A stretch of DNA of 64,000 nucleotides from JABFRJ01 sp031374735 (GTDB lineage Bacteria > Pseudomonadota > Alphaproteobacteria > Rhizobiales > Hyphomicrobiaceae), in contig JANMGQ010000235.1 in assembly GCA_031374735.1 (NCBI GenBank), positions 70,239-134,238 of the forward strand. Reading direction: 5' to 3'. The notes below the pieces were generated by a model. The model saw only the letters and a program-made list of their open reading frames with translations, did not search any database and had not been told where the DNA came from. Position numbers and translations under genes: made by a program. Each line of letters starts with the position of its first letter. Within the stretch, counting starts at the first letter, position 1. Below, piece after piece: positions 44,450 to 53,327 of this stretch.

Positions 44450-46564
44450 ATGCGCACGCTAACTTGCACGTTCTCTTGGCTACCCGTTTTCCTTGCCGCA
44501 TACGCCACCCTCTCCTCCGCGGCCGCACAAGACGACCGCGGCGCGGTCACGTTCGTGCAGCCGGACACGGGACGCAGCTCGCAACTCTACCAGAAGTCCT
44601 TCGCCCTCGTGATTGGTATCGATGCCTACACCAACGGCTGGCGGCCGCTGAAAAAGGCAGTGGAGGACGCGAGGGAAGTCGCGAAAGGACTGAAGGCACA
44701 GGGTTTCGATGTGACGCTCAGGACGTCGGAAGACCTCGAAGAAGCGAGCGGCAAACCGATCGTGTTCACGAAGTCGCGCATCGAGGAAATCTTCAACGAG
44801 TTTATCATCACGACTGCGCCGGAAGTCGATGCGCGCTTACTCATCTGGTTCGCCGGTCATGGCGTGTCGCACAAAGTTGGTCCCGTCGAAATCGGCTATC
44901 TCGTCGGTGCCGACGCTCCCAATCCCGCGGGATTGACCGGTGAAGCCGAGCGCCGCGCGCGCAATCAGATGCTGCAAAAATCGCTGCTTCTCGAGTCGCT
45001 GGAGCCGCTGATCAGGCAGTCGCAGGCCAAGCACCTGATGATGGTGTTCGACAGCTGCTTTGCCGGCAACATCTTCGTCGACCAGCGCGGGGATGCGCCC
45101 TCGCCCCCGCGCTCCATTGAACTCAACGCGACGCATCCGACGCGCTTTGTCATCACCTCGGGTGCGGCTGGGCAAACGGTGCCCGACGACGGCAAGTTCC
45201 GCGAGGTATTCCTGGCAGCACTCTCCGGCACGACGGCTGCGGACCGTGACCGCGACAATTATCTCACGGCGACGGAACTCACGCAGTTCCTGATGAAGGA
45301 ACTCGTCGACAACCTCCAGCGTTCGGCGAAACCACAGTTCGGACCATTGCGGATGCTCGGCTGGCCGCGCGGCGACTTCATCTTCAAGATGCCACAGGCG
45401 GATGCGCCGAGAGCTGGAAGCGCACCCGGTATTGGCCCTGGTGGGTCGGCAGGTGGCGTTGTCGACCTCCATGGGCGCGTGTGGAAGTTTGTCGACGACG
45501 AGAAGAATGCCGGGTTGGTCGAGCGCTATGTGGCGCGGTTCCAGGATTCGCCGCATCTCGTGGAAGCCCGCGCTGCCGCGGCACTGCTGCGCAATCCGGC
45601 TGGGGTTTCACCGGCGCCGAAATCACGCACCGTATATTTCGTGTCAAACCGTTTGGGTGACGACGTCCGCAGTCTCGGCAAGGACGCACCGCCCCCGGGC
45701 CGCGGCCAGGAGCTGCTCTTTGGCACCGGCGAGATGAGCGCCGCGCGGGAACTGCGGACCGTCATCGCAACCATCCCTCTTGGGCGGCCGCAAGTTTCGA
45801 AGGTCGGCCTTGCCACGCGAGGTGATTTTCAGGCCGCTTTGCGCACGGTCTCCGCACCGCCTGAGGCACCGGCGCTCGTGTTCGTGCACGGTGGTAATGT
45901 GTCGTTCACCGACGCGCTCTCGCGGGCCGCGACTCTGGCCGACGCCCTCAAAATCGAAGGCCCCGTCGTCGTGTTCAGCTGGCCGTCGTCGGCGAGTGTC
46001 ACGGCGTACATCCGCGATCGCGAAACAGCACTCGCTTCGACGGGTGCGTTCCGGGAATTCCTGGAAACCGCCGTGCCGGCGCTGGCGGGGCGCAAGGTGC
46101 ACATCATCGCAGACACGCTCGGCGCCACGATCACCATGAACGCCTTGCGCGATAGCGCGGCTCCGCCATGGAGGCTGGGCGAGGTCGTGCTCACGCTGCC
46201 CGATCTGCCGGCACAGTCGTTTGATGCCGCCTGCCGCGCCCTCAAGCCGTTCGCCGACGGCGTCACCACCTACGTCAGCGGCACCGACCGCGCCAACTAC
46301 ACGCAGCGCGCCATTCAGCGCGACAACACGATCGCGAGCGGCGTTCGTCCCGACGGAGACAAGGCACCCTACATCGACGCCTGCAGCGACCGCATCGACG
46401 TCAGCGCCGCAACGTCGGGCAAGGACACCGGCAACATTCTCGACAGCCCGCTCGTGCTCGGCGACATGGCCACGCTGTTGAAACAAGGTCAGCGCCCGCC
46501 TGACGCGCGCTCCGCGCAGCTGCGCCGCGTGCAGCATGCGAGCGGTACGTATTGGCGGTTTTGA
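44450..46564 (+). CDS. Exported caspase fused to a degenerate DUF900 hydrolase domain
   Basis: 704 residues. Signal peptide, then a C14 caspase domain (FALVIGIDAYTNGW, His137 in WFAGHGV, Cys203 in VFDSCFAGN). From about residue 400 a DUF900-like domain follows (TVYFVSNRLGDD, LVFVHGGNVSF, VVFSWPSS). Its nucleophile elbow reads ADTLGAT (Thr codon 46115-46117) where the neighbouring hydrolase has AHSMGS, so the second domain is probably not a hydrolase any more. It ends ASGTYWRF, similar to that neighbour. The start at 44450 places the signal peptide at the N-terminus. The fusion is direct evidence linking caspase and DUF900 functions. Confidence 0.85.
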   Translation: MRTLTCTFSWLPVFLAAYATLSSAAAQDDRGAVTFVQPDTGRSSQLYQKSFALVIGIDAYTNGWRPLKKAVEDAREVAKGLKAQGFDVTLRTSEDLEEASGKPIVFTKSRIEEIFNEFIITTAPEVDARLLIWFAGHGVSHKVGPVEIGYLVGADAPNPAGLTGEAERRARNQMLQKSLLLESLEPLIRQSQAKHLMMVFDSCFAGNIFVDQRGDAPSPPRSIELNATHPTRFVITSGAAGQTVPDDGKFREVFLAALSGTTAADRDRDNYLTATELTQFLMKELVDNLQRSAKPQFGPLRMLGWPRGDFIFKMPQADAPRAGSAPGIGPGGSAGGVVDLHGRVWKFVDDEKNAGLVERYVARFQDSPHLVEARAAAALLRNPAGVSPAPKSRTVYFVSNRLGDDVRSLGKDAPPPGRGQELLFGTGEMSAARELRTVIATIPLGRPQVSKVGLATRGDFQAALRTVSAPPEAPALVFVHGGNVSFTDALSRAATLADALKIEGPVVVFSWPSSASVTAYIRDRETALASTGAFREFLETAVPALAGRKVHIIADTLGATITMNALRDSAAPPWRLGEVVLTLPDLPAQSFDAACRALKPFADGVTTYVSGTDRANYTQRAIQRDNTIASGVRPDGDKAPYIDACSDRIDVSAATSGKDTGNILDSPLVLGDMATLLKQGQRPPDARSAQLRRVQHASGTYWRF

Positions 46565-46897
46565 AGGGGCTGGTGGGTGTGCCAGCTGTGCCCTTTCTGT
46601 GGAGAGGTTATCGATTGGGCGAGCGGTCGCGGCACCAGCGTGTTCGTGAAACATTGGATAATCCACAGGACACGCATGTGACATGCCGCCGGTTTTGCCG
46701 TGGTCAATAGGGCTGAAGCGTAGCACCAGCTGATTCTGTAGTTTGCGGGCGAAGGCGTTCGAACAGCCCCAGTCTCTCATCCATCACCTCCGGACGCGAA
46801 GTGACCGGGACGAGATGACCGATCTCTATTCGGAACTGGCCCATGACGTCGGTCGCCTGCCCGCGAGCGGTGACGCAGCCGCCCGATAGCCGGCCCC
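46565..46897. other. 333-bp gap between convergent genes, nothing certain
   Basis: A minus-strand frame (46704-46925) contains a coding-like stretch (TDVMGQFRIEIGHLVPVTSR) and could be a remnant. It overlaps the aldo/keto reductase end and has no credible start. No terminator or repeat was identified. Confidence 0.4.
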
Positions 46898-47899
46898 TCA
46901 ACAATACCGCTCCGGCCCGACCCACTGGTCAGCGGTGTAGCGGTCGCCGTGGGCAAAGCCAGCGGGCAACAAACGTCTCAATTCGGCCAGATCTGCTGCG
47001 GTCAGCGTCAGCGCCACGGCACCGGCATTCTCGTGCACGTTCGCCGCGTAGCGCGTGCCCGGGATCGGGATCAGATGATCGCCTTGGGCCAGCACCCAGG
47101 CGAGCGAGACCTGGCCGGGCGTCACGCCGCGTGCTTTGGCGAAGGCGTTCAGCGCTTCAAGCGCGTGCAGGTTGGCTGAGAAATTCGGCTCCGTGAAGCG
47201 CGGATTGCCACGGCGGAAATCGGACTTGCCGAAGGCGTCGATCGAGCGGACTTTGCCCGTGAAGATCCCGCGCCCAAGCGGCGAGAACGGCACGAACGCC
47301 GTGCCGAGATCCTTGCAGGCCTGGATGAGGCCGAGTTCGGGTGTGCGCGTCCAGATGGAGTATTCGCTCTGCACGGCATCGACGTGGCCGGTTCTTGCGG
47401 CCGCGCGCAATGTCGTAGGTGCGATCTCGGACATGCCGATGCCGCCGATCTTGCCCTCGCGCTTGAAGGTCAGCAGCGTCTCCATGATGGCCTCGATGGG
47501 CAACGATGGGTCACGGCGGTGGATATAGTAGAGATCGACGCTATCAACGCCCATGCGCCGGAGCGAACCTTCAAGGCATTCGCGCAGATAGGCGGCTGAA
47601 TTGTCGAACACGCGCTCCATCGTGCCGGACTTGCGCTTGATGCCGCCCTTGGTCGCGAGGTGTACTTTGGCGCGTGCGCCGGGGGTGGCCTTGAAGAACG
47701 TGCCGATGACGGTCTCGCTGATCTCGGGGCCGTAGACGTTGGAGGTGTCCCAATGCGTCGTGCCGGTATCAAGGCAGGCTGCCAGTGCCTCGTGGCTCTC
47801 GGCTTCGTTGGTCGTGCCATAGAAGCCGCCAAAGCTCATGGCACCAAAGCCCATCGCGCCCACGTGGGGGCCATGCTTGCCAAACGAGCGGGTTTTCAT
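46898..47899 (-). CDS. Aldo/keto reductase
   Basis: About 333 residues of the AKR superfamily, YajO/IolS-like. The N-terminus has VGAMGFGAMSFGGFYG; the Asp-Tyr-Lys-His tetrad is visible in part as HWDTSNVYGPEISE, VHLATKGGIK and DLYYIHRRDPSLPIE. The NADPH end includes IPIPGTRYAANVHENAGA. The enzyme reduces aldehydes or ketones with NADPH in the cytoplasm. The ATG at 47899 (MKTRSFGKHG) matches family N-termini; the 37 upstream residues do not. It is divergent from the lipid kinase gene with a 158-base gap. Substrate unknown. Confidence 0.9.
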   Translation of the reverse strand: MKTRSFGKHGPHVGAMGFGAMSFGGFYGTTNEAESHEALAACLDTGTTHWDTSNVYGPEISETVIGTFFKATPGARAKVHLATKGGIKRKSGTMERVFDNSAAYLRECLEGSLRRMGVDSVDLYYIHRRDPSLPIEAIMETLLTFKREGKIGGIGMSEIAPTTLRAAARTGHVDAVQSEYSIWTRTPELGLIQACKDLGTAFVPFSPLGRGIFTGKVRSIDAFGKSDFRRGNPRFTEPNFSANLHALEALNAFAKARGVTPGQVSLAWVLAQGDHLIPIPGTRYAANVHENAGAVALTLTAADLAELRRLLPAGFAHGDRYTADQWVGPERYC

Positions 47900-48057
47900 G
47901 GGAGATGTCCTGCGGCCGATGTTGAGCCGCCTTGTGGCAGCTTCGCCCGCGTTTCGGCAAGGCAGTGCGGGCTGTGACACCGCGCAGGCCCGCGCAGGCC
48001 CGACGCGCATTGACCCTGTGCGGCGACGCGTCTAACGGCCGCGTCGGGGAGCGATCC

Positions 48058-48945
48058 ATGCGGCGACGGTTCTTTTTGATCTACAACCCGACAGCGGGCC
48101 GGGATCGCCGCCGCTACATCGAGGCCGTTGTCGCTGAATTAGAGGGCCGTGGCGCTGAGACAACGCGCGCGCGCGCGAGCAGCGCCGACGCCGCGCGCCG
48201 CGAGGCTGCAGACGCGGCGCGCTCAGGGCAGTACGAGGCCCTTGTCGCGGCCGGCGGCGATGGCACAGTCCGACAGGCGGCCATAGCAGCGCTCGGGACA
48301 TCGTGTGCCGTCGGGGCGGTGATGATGGGCACCGGCAACGTCCTCGCCCACGAGCTTGGCTTGCCGCGTGCGCCGACGGCAGTTGCCGCGGCCTTGTGCG
48401 ATGGCCCGACAGTGGATGTCGAACTCGCCAGCGCCAATGGCGAGCCGTTCCTGCTGATGGCGGGCGCTGGTTTCGACGGCCGCGTGGTCGCCAACCTCAA
48501 TCACACGCTGAAACAGCGTTTTGCGCGCGCCGCCTACGGACCGGCAACGCTCAGTGCGTTGCGTGCGCCACTCGACCGCTTGCGTGTTGTGATCAACGGC
48601 GCGGAACACACTTGCGCCTGGGCCATCGTCACGTCAGCCGCGCGTTATGGCGGCGCGTTTCAGCTGACACGGCAGACATCCATCCGATCGCCGGGCCTGG
48701 TTGCTATCTTGTTCCGGCCGCAGACGCGCGCTGAGCTGCTGGCTCAGGCTGTTGCCCTTGCCCGCGGCGACCTGGACCGGCGGGCAGCAATCGACCCTGA
48801 CTGGGTGACGGCAATTCCATGCGTGGCGGCCGACATCTACGCCGAGGTGCCCGTCCCGGCACAAATCGACGGCGACGTGTTCGGCACGACGCCCCTGCAA
48901 ATTCGCAACGGTGCTGGACGCGTGGCGCTGATCATCCCTGCTTGA
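48058..48945 (+). CDS. Diacylglycerol kinase family lipid kinase
   Basis: 295 residues of the DgkB/YegS-type kinase family. FLIYNPTAGRDRRR opens the catalytic domain, VAAGGDGTVRQAAIAAL is the ATP-binding GGDGT motif, and VMMGTGNVLAHELGLP the following loop. It phosphorylates a lipid alcohol such as diacylglycerol at the membrane. The ATG at 48058 follows GGGGAGCG. The stop overlaps an inverted repeat TGACG-TTTG-CGTCA (48943-48956), which may be an operator for the downstream nrdR operon. The precise substrate is not readable. Confidence 0.85.
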   Translation: MRRRFFLIYNPTAGRDRRRYIEAVVAELEGRGAETTRARASSADAARREAADAARSGQYEALVAAGGDGTVRQAAIAALGTSCAVGAVMMGTGNVLAHELGLPRAPTAVAAALCDGPTVDVELASANGEPFLLMAGAGFDGRVVANLNHTLKQRFARAAYGPATLSALRAPLDRLRVVINGAEHTCAWAIVTSAARYGGAFQLTRQTSIRSPGLVAILFRPQTRAELLAQAVALARGDLDRRAAIDPDWVTAIPCVAADIYAEVPVPAQIDGDVFGTTPLQIRNGAGRVALIIPA

Positions 48946-49049
48946 CGTTTGCGTCAATGTGCAGAATTCAGGATCGGCGGTGTGGCCTGCCTGCCGAGTT
49001 GGTGTACACGCCAGCCGGGTTACTACATCGGGCGATCCGAGGAGACGTC

Positions 49050-49559
49050 ATGCGCTGTCCGTATTGCGCGTCGGAAAACACGCAAGTGAAAGACAGTCGG
49101 CCGGCCGAGGAAAACCAGGCCATCCGGCGGCGGCGCCATTGCGACGCGTGCGGCGGCCGATTCACGACGTTCGAGCGCGTGCAGTTGCGCGAAATCACGG
49201 TGATCAAGCGATCGGGCCGCCGCGTGCTGTTCGACCGGGAAAAGCTCAATCGGTCTGTGGCGACCGCCGTGCGCAAGCGGCCGATTGCGCCTGAACGCGT
49301 GGAGCGCATGATCTCCGGTATCGTGCGCCAGCTCGAAAGCATGGGCGAGAACGAGATTCCCTCGACCGCCATCGGCGAGATGGTGATGGAGGCGCTGAAG
49401 GTGACGGACGCCGTCGCCTATGTGCGGTTTGCCTCGGTGTATCGGGATTTCCGCGCCATGGCCGATTTCCACAGTGTGCTTGGCGAGATCAGCGAGGCGC
49501 CTCTGGTCGACGCGAAGCCGGATGTGGGGGAGGCGCCGAAGGTGCCGCGCGCCCCATGA
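49050..49559 (+). CDS. nrdR: Transcriptional repressor NrdR
   Basis: 169 residues. The zinc ribbon uses Cys3, Cys6, Cys31 and Cys34 (MRCPYCASENTQVKDSRP, RRHCDACGGRFTTFERV). The ATP-cone follows (VIKRSGRRVLFDREKLNRSV). NrdR senses dATP/ATP and represses ribonucleotide reductase genes. GAGGAG seven bases upstream supports the start. The stop overlaps the ribD start (ATGA), the usual alphaproteobacterial nrdR-ribD order. No NrdR box was recognised nearby. Confidence 0.95.
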   Translation: MRCPYCASENTQVKDSRPAEENQAIRRRRHCDACGGRFTTFERVQLREITVIKRSGRRVLFDREKLNRSVATAVRKRPIAPERVERMISGIVRQLESMGENEIPSTAIGEMVMEALKVTDAVAYVRFASVYRDFRAMADFHSVLGEISEAPLVDAKPDVGEAPKVPRAP

Positions 49560-50686
49560 CCAGTTTGCCCGGCCGATCAGCGTCGTCTGTCGACTTCGAT
49601 ATGCGCATGATGCGCATCGCGCTTGGTCTTGCGCGTCGGGGTCTCGGGCGCACGGCGTTTAACCCGTCGGTCGGCGCGGTCATTGCGGACGAAACAACCG
49701 GCCGGATGATTGCCGGCGGCTGGACACAGCCCGGCGGACGCCCACACGCAGAAAAGGACGTGCTGCGCCGCGCGGGCGATCAGGCGCGCGGCAGAACGAT
49801 GTATGTCACGTTGGAGCCCTGCGCACACACGGGCCGCATTCCAACCTGTGCCGATGCCGTATTGACGGCCGGATTGCAGCGCCTTGTGTGCGCCATTGCC
49901 GATCCAAACGAGATCATCGCCGGTCGCGGGTTCGAGCAACTCGTGGAGGCCGGCGTAAACGTCGACGTCGGATTGCTCGCGGCGGATGCGCGCTGGGTGA
50001 CAGCCGGGCACATTCTGCGTACGCTGCACAGCCGTCCGTTCGTGCAGTTGAAGCTGGCGGTCTCGGCCGATGGCAAGATCGCATCCGGCACGGGAGCATC
50101 GCCGGTCTGGGTCACGGGACCGCAAGCGCGCAGTTACGGCCATTGGCTGCGCGCACAGTCTGACGCCATCATTGTGGGTGTCGGCACGATCCTCGCAGAT
50201 GATCCAGATTTGACGTGCCGGCTGCCCGGCATGGCTGATCGCTCGCCGCTGCGCGTCGTGCTTGATACGCACCTGCGCACACCTCCAACCGCGCGCGTGC
50301 TGCGGGGCAAACCGACGGTGATTTTCACCGGTGCACAGCCCTCGGCGCCGATGCTCGCCGTTTCGACGACCACGGAGATCTTGCCGCTGATCGGCGGTCA
50401 CATCGATCCCGCAGCTGTGCTCACGCGCCTCGCCAGAGATCCGATCCGCCGCGTCCTGATTGAAGGCGCACCGATGGTGGCGCAGAGCTTTCTCGGTGCG
50501 GATCTCGTCGATGAAGTGGTGCTGTTCCAAAGCCCAACGCCGCTTGGTGCCAAGGGCCATGAACCGCTCGGCCCGCGCGGCCTTGCTCCCTTCGACGGTG
50601 CCGGCTGGACCCGCGCCGTTCGTCGCGTCATCGGGTCTGACACGATGACCATCTACCGCCGCCATCGTCCCGGAGTGCTGACATGA
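49556..50686 (+). CDS. ribD: Bifunctional riboflavin biosynthesis deaminase/reductase RibD
   Basis: 376 residues. The N-terminal deaminase has the zinc motifs GGRPHAEKDVL and EPCAHTGRIPTCADAV. The C-terminal reductase domain (from ~residue 160) has LKLAVSADGKIASGTG, SDAIIVGVGTILADDPDLTCR and a RVLIEGAPMVAQSFL stretch. It converts the pyrimidine product of RibA to 5-amino-6-ribitylamino-uracil phosphate. Both neighbours overlap by ATGA. Downstream, where riboflavin synthase (ribE) is often found, there is an acyl-CoA thioesterase gene instead. Confidence 0.95.
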   Translation: MTSLPGRSASSVDFDMRMMRIALGLARRGLGRTAFNPSVGAVIADETTGRMIAGGWTQPGGRPHAEKDVLRRAGDQARGRTMYVTLEPCAHTGRIPTCADAVLTAGLQRLVCAIADPNEIIAGRGFEQLVEAGVNVDVGLLAADARWVTAGHILRTLHSRPFVQLKLAVSADGKIASGTGASPVWVTGPQARSYGHWLRAQSDAIIVGVGTILADDPDLTCRLPGMADRSPLRVVLDTHLRTPPTARVLRGKPTVIFTGAQPSAPMLAVSTTTEILPLIGGHIDPAAVLTRLARDPIRRVLIEGAPMVAQSFLGADLVDEVVLFQSPTPLGAKGHEPLGPRGLAPFDGAGWTRAVRRVIGSDTMTIYRRHRPGVLT

Positions 50687-51150
50687 CTGCTGCGCCATTC
50701 CGCTACTATCTGCGCGTCCGCTATGGCGACTGCGACGGCCAGAAGGTGGTCTACAACGCCAAGTATGGCGAATACATCGATCTCGCCGCGACCGAGTATC
50801 TGCGCACGGCGCTGCATCCGCGCAGCGTGTTCAACGGCGATTTTGAGATGCAAGTCGTGAAGCTCGTGGTCGAATGGAAGGGCCCGGCGCTGCTCGACGA
50901 TGTCGTCGAGATCGCGGTGCAGCCGACGCGGTTTGGCACCTCTTCATTCACGCTCGGTTTTGAAATCCGCCGCGCAGGATCAGACGCGATCCTGGTCACT
51001 GGCGAGACCGTCAACGTGCACACGCATCGCGTCGCCGACGCCTGGGTGAAAGCGCCGCTCGAGCAAAGGCACCGCGACATGCTGGAGCAAGGGGCGGCGG
51101 GCCGAATCGTCAATCATGCCGGCGAGTTCGAAGGCTTGCGGCGAGCATAA
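50683..51150 (+). CDS. YbgC-type acyl-CoA thioesterase (hotdog fold)
   Basis: 155 residues with a 4-hydroxybenzoyl-CoA thioesterase fold: YYLRVRYGDCDGQKVVYNAKYGEYIDLAATEYL carries the catalytic aspartate, followed by VVEWKGPALLDDVVEIAVQPTRFGTSSF. The family hydrolyses acyl-CoA or acyl-ACP thioesters. The start overlaps the ribD stop by four bases, so it belongs to the nrdR-ribD transcription unit. Substrate not determinable. A 206-base palindromic repeat begins seven bases after the stop. Confidence 0.88.
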   Translation: MTAAPFRYYLRVRYGDCDGQKVVYNAKYGEYIDLAATEYLRTALHPRSVFNGDFEMQVVKLVVEWKGPALLDDVVEIAVQPTRFGTSSFTLGFEIRRAGSDAILVTGETVNVHTHRVADAWVKAPLEQRHRDMLEQGAAGRIVNHAGEFEGLRRA

Positions 51151-51156
51151 TCGACG

Positions 51157-51362
51157 ATACCTGCTTGCAAAATTTCTGATCTATCATCTCCAACGGCGTC
51201 ATCCCGGAATACGATCGCGCGTCCCGCGTGATCGTATATCCGGGATCTACCTTGTCCGTAAAGCACGCGTGTCTGACTACGAGAGGTAAGGATCCCGGAT
51301 ACACCTGCCGCGCCTCGGCGCGACAGGTATTCCGGGATGACGATGATGGGCGCTCCGTCACA
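51157..51362. repeat. ~206-bp palindromic interspersed repeat, copy 1
   Basis: Matches copy 2 at 56121-56328 over its whole length with scattered substitutions. It contains two internal hairpins: ATACGATCGCGC...GCGTGATCGTAT, and a longer one around TGCCGCGCC-TC-GGCGCGACA flanked by ATCCCGGATAC and GTATTCCGGGAT. It carries no open frame of note. The rest of this gap (51363-51634) holds only the promoter region of the SPOR gene. Confidence 0.8.
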
Positions 51363-51634
51363 TGTTTTGGCCGCTTGTATGAGAAGCGCCGGCGTTCGGT
51401 TGTCGGTGTCGATGGACGTCGCGCAGGCCGCCCGATCGCGGCAATCCGGCAACACCGCCGCAAATCCACAAGTTGCGCACCGCTAAGGGCCTCTGCGATG
51501 CGGCTCGTGCGTTGACGGCTCCGGCGGCTTTTGCGAACCAGCGTCCATTGAGGTGCGCGGACCCTCGTTTCCGCTTTCCCGCTCCGATCCTATCCGTTCG
51601 GCACAGCTGTGCCGCCGCTGTGAGGACTTGAGAG

Positions 51635-52561
51635 ATGCGGGACCAACCGACATCACCGCAGTTGCCGCTGCCGAGCGCTCAATCTGCTCCTGTCATGCCA
51701 GCCCCGGTCATGCGGGCGAGTGCGGCCGAAAGCCTGGCGTCGTCTGTTGCGACCCCTGCACCGAGAAGGCGTGCGCGCAAAAGCGGCAGCCGATATACGG
51801 CTGTGTGGGCCGGAGCCGGTTTGGCGGCAGCGGCTTATGTCGGTGCCGTTCTTGTCGGCCAAGAGCCGGTCACGAACATAGCCGGTCGCTGGTCCGCGCA
51901 GGAACGCGACACCACCGAAATGGCGGCGGCGCTCGCTCGCACGCAGTCCGAAGTGGCGCAATTGCAGCGCAGCGTCGGCACGCTTGAGGCCGACATGACG
52001 CGCGTCAAGACGCACGCGACGCAGGCCGATGGGCGCGAACAGGCGACGGCCGCGCGGATCGACGCGGTCGAGTCGCGCGTCGAGAAATTCGGCGCCCAGA
52101 TTGCCCAGGTGTTTGCCAAGGCAGCGCCACCCCAGAAAGGCGCGCCCGGACCCGTTGCGGCGGCGCGGCCGACTGGCGGAGCTGCGATCGAGACCGGCGC
52201 ATTGCCGCCAAAGGATCTGGTCAAGGAGAATGTGCTCCCGCAGCGCGAACTTGCGGCAGCGCGCCGTGCCGAGCCTGCGCCCGCGGCGGCATCAGTGCAG
52301 CCCACGCCGCCAGCGGCGGCGATCCTGCTTGCACGCGGGCCCTCGCTCGATGCGCTGCGGCTGAGCTGGAGCCTGCTGAATGAGCGGCACAAGTCGTCAC
52401 TTGGATCGCTCGAGCCACGTGTGGTGACGACGGAGCCGGGAACGCATCAGTTGGTCGCCGGTCCGTTTGCCTCAGCCGCTGACGCCGCCAAGGCTTGTGC
52501 CGCGCTCAAATCGCGCGGCGTGACATGCCAGCCGGCTGAATTCAAAGGCGAAGGCTTGTAA
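51635..52561 (+). CDS. SPOR-domain membrane protein with coiled coil
   Basis: 308 residues. A proline-rich cytoplasmic head ends in RRRARKSGSR, then one membrane helix (YTAVWAGAGLAAAAYVGAVLVG), a coiled coil (TTEMAAALARTQSEVAQLQRSVGTLEADM, heptad-like), an Ala/Pro linker, and a C-terminal SPOR-like domain (HQLVAGPFASAADAAKACAALKSRGVTCQPAEF). SPOR domains bind denuded septal peptidoglycan, so the protein probably acts at the division site. GAGAG precedes the ATG. The SPOR call is by pattern and could be tested by a profile search. Confidence 0.75.
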   Translation: MRDQPTSPQLPLPSAQSAPVMPAPVMRASAAESLASSVATPAPRRRARKSGSRYTAVWAGAGLAAAAYVGAVLVGQEPVTNIAGRWSAQERDTTEMAAALARTQSEVAQLQRSVGTLEADMTRVKTHATQADGREQATAARIDAVESRVEKFGAQIAQVFAKAAPPQKGAPGPVAAARPTGGAAIETGALPPKDLVKENVLPQRELAAARRAEPAPAAASVQPTPPAAAILLARGPSLDALRLSWSLLNERHKSSLGSLEPRVVTTEPGTHQLVAGPFASAADAAKACAALKSRGVTCQPAEFKGEGL

Positions 52562-52607
52562 TGCCAGCGGCCAGACAGTGACCGCCGCGAGATGGCCAGT
52601 TGAGGCG

Positions 52608-53215
52608 TCATGACCGCTTCGCCACGGCAAGCCTGATCCCGTTCTCAGAGCGCAGGGTCAGCCGCGCAACCGGCTCCGGCACGTGGTCGTCAACCGGCAG
52701 GAAACGATAGCGCCGGACCAGCTCGGCGAGCATCAGCGTCGCCTCCTGCAGCGCGAAGGCCGCGCCCACGCACACCCGTGGTCCCATGCTGAAGGGCATG
52801 TAGGTCTGCCGGATGGCGTGACGGTCCTGCTCCCCGGCAAAGCGATCGGGATCGAACACGTGCGGGTCAGACCAGATCACGCACCTCGTCAACCATACGA
52901 TCCTGGATCGCGGGATCGTTGGCGATCAGATACAGTGTCCAGCCGAGTGCTGCGGCCGAGGTTTCATGGCCCGCAAGAAAGAGCATAGCGATCTGGTCGA
53001 GCAGTTCACCGTCACCAAAGCGCGTCCCTGTCACCGGGTCCTCGGCCACCATCCGCGCGTCGTCTCCGGATCGAGCAAAGGGCGCGGGCCGAAAAGCAGG
53101 CCGAAAAAATCGTAGCCGCCGGCCCGCTCGCTGGCGCGTAGATATTGGAAAAGAAACCTGGCCGGTTGGGTGCAAGTGTCTCGGCAAACCTACCAGAGAC
53201 CGGACGAACTACAAT
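52608..53215 (-). pseudogene. Cytochrome P450 remnant
   Basis: Two pieces of a P450 are visible on the minus strand in different frames. The first (about 52867-53187) has the I-helix oxygen motif LFLAGHETSAAALGW and ends at the J-helix (RMVDEVRDL). The second (52608-52892) has the meander and heme-binding loop FSMGPRVCVGAAFA. The K-helix E-x-x-R segment and about 80-90 residues between them are gone, with a frame change at the junction near 52875. The N-terminal ~250 residues are also missing, and near 53060-53150 the P450-like reading (YLRASERAGGYDFFGLLFG) is in yet another frame. It cannot produce an active enzyme. Confidence 0.85.
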
Positions 53216-53327
53216 GCTCAGTCACTTTTAATCAGCAATTCTCAAAGTGACCGCCTTCCCCCGCAGACAGCAGAACGACGCGCCCGCAGGAGCCGTTCGC
53301 GTCCTTGCGGGCATTGCTGTGTCGGGT

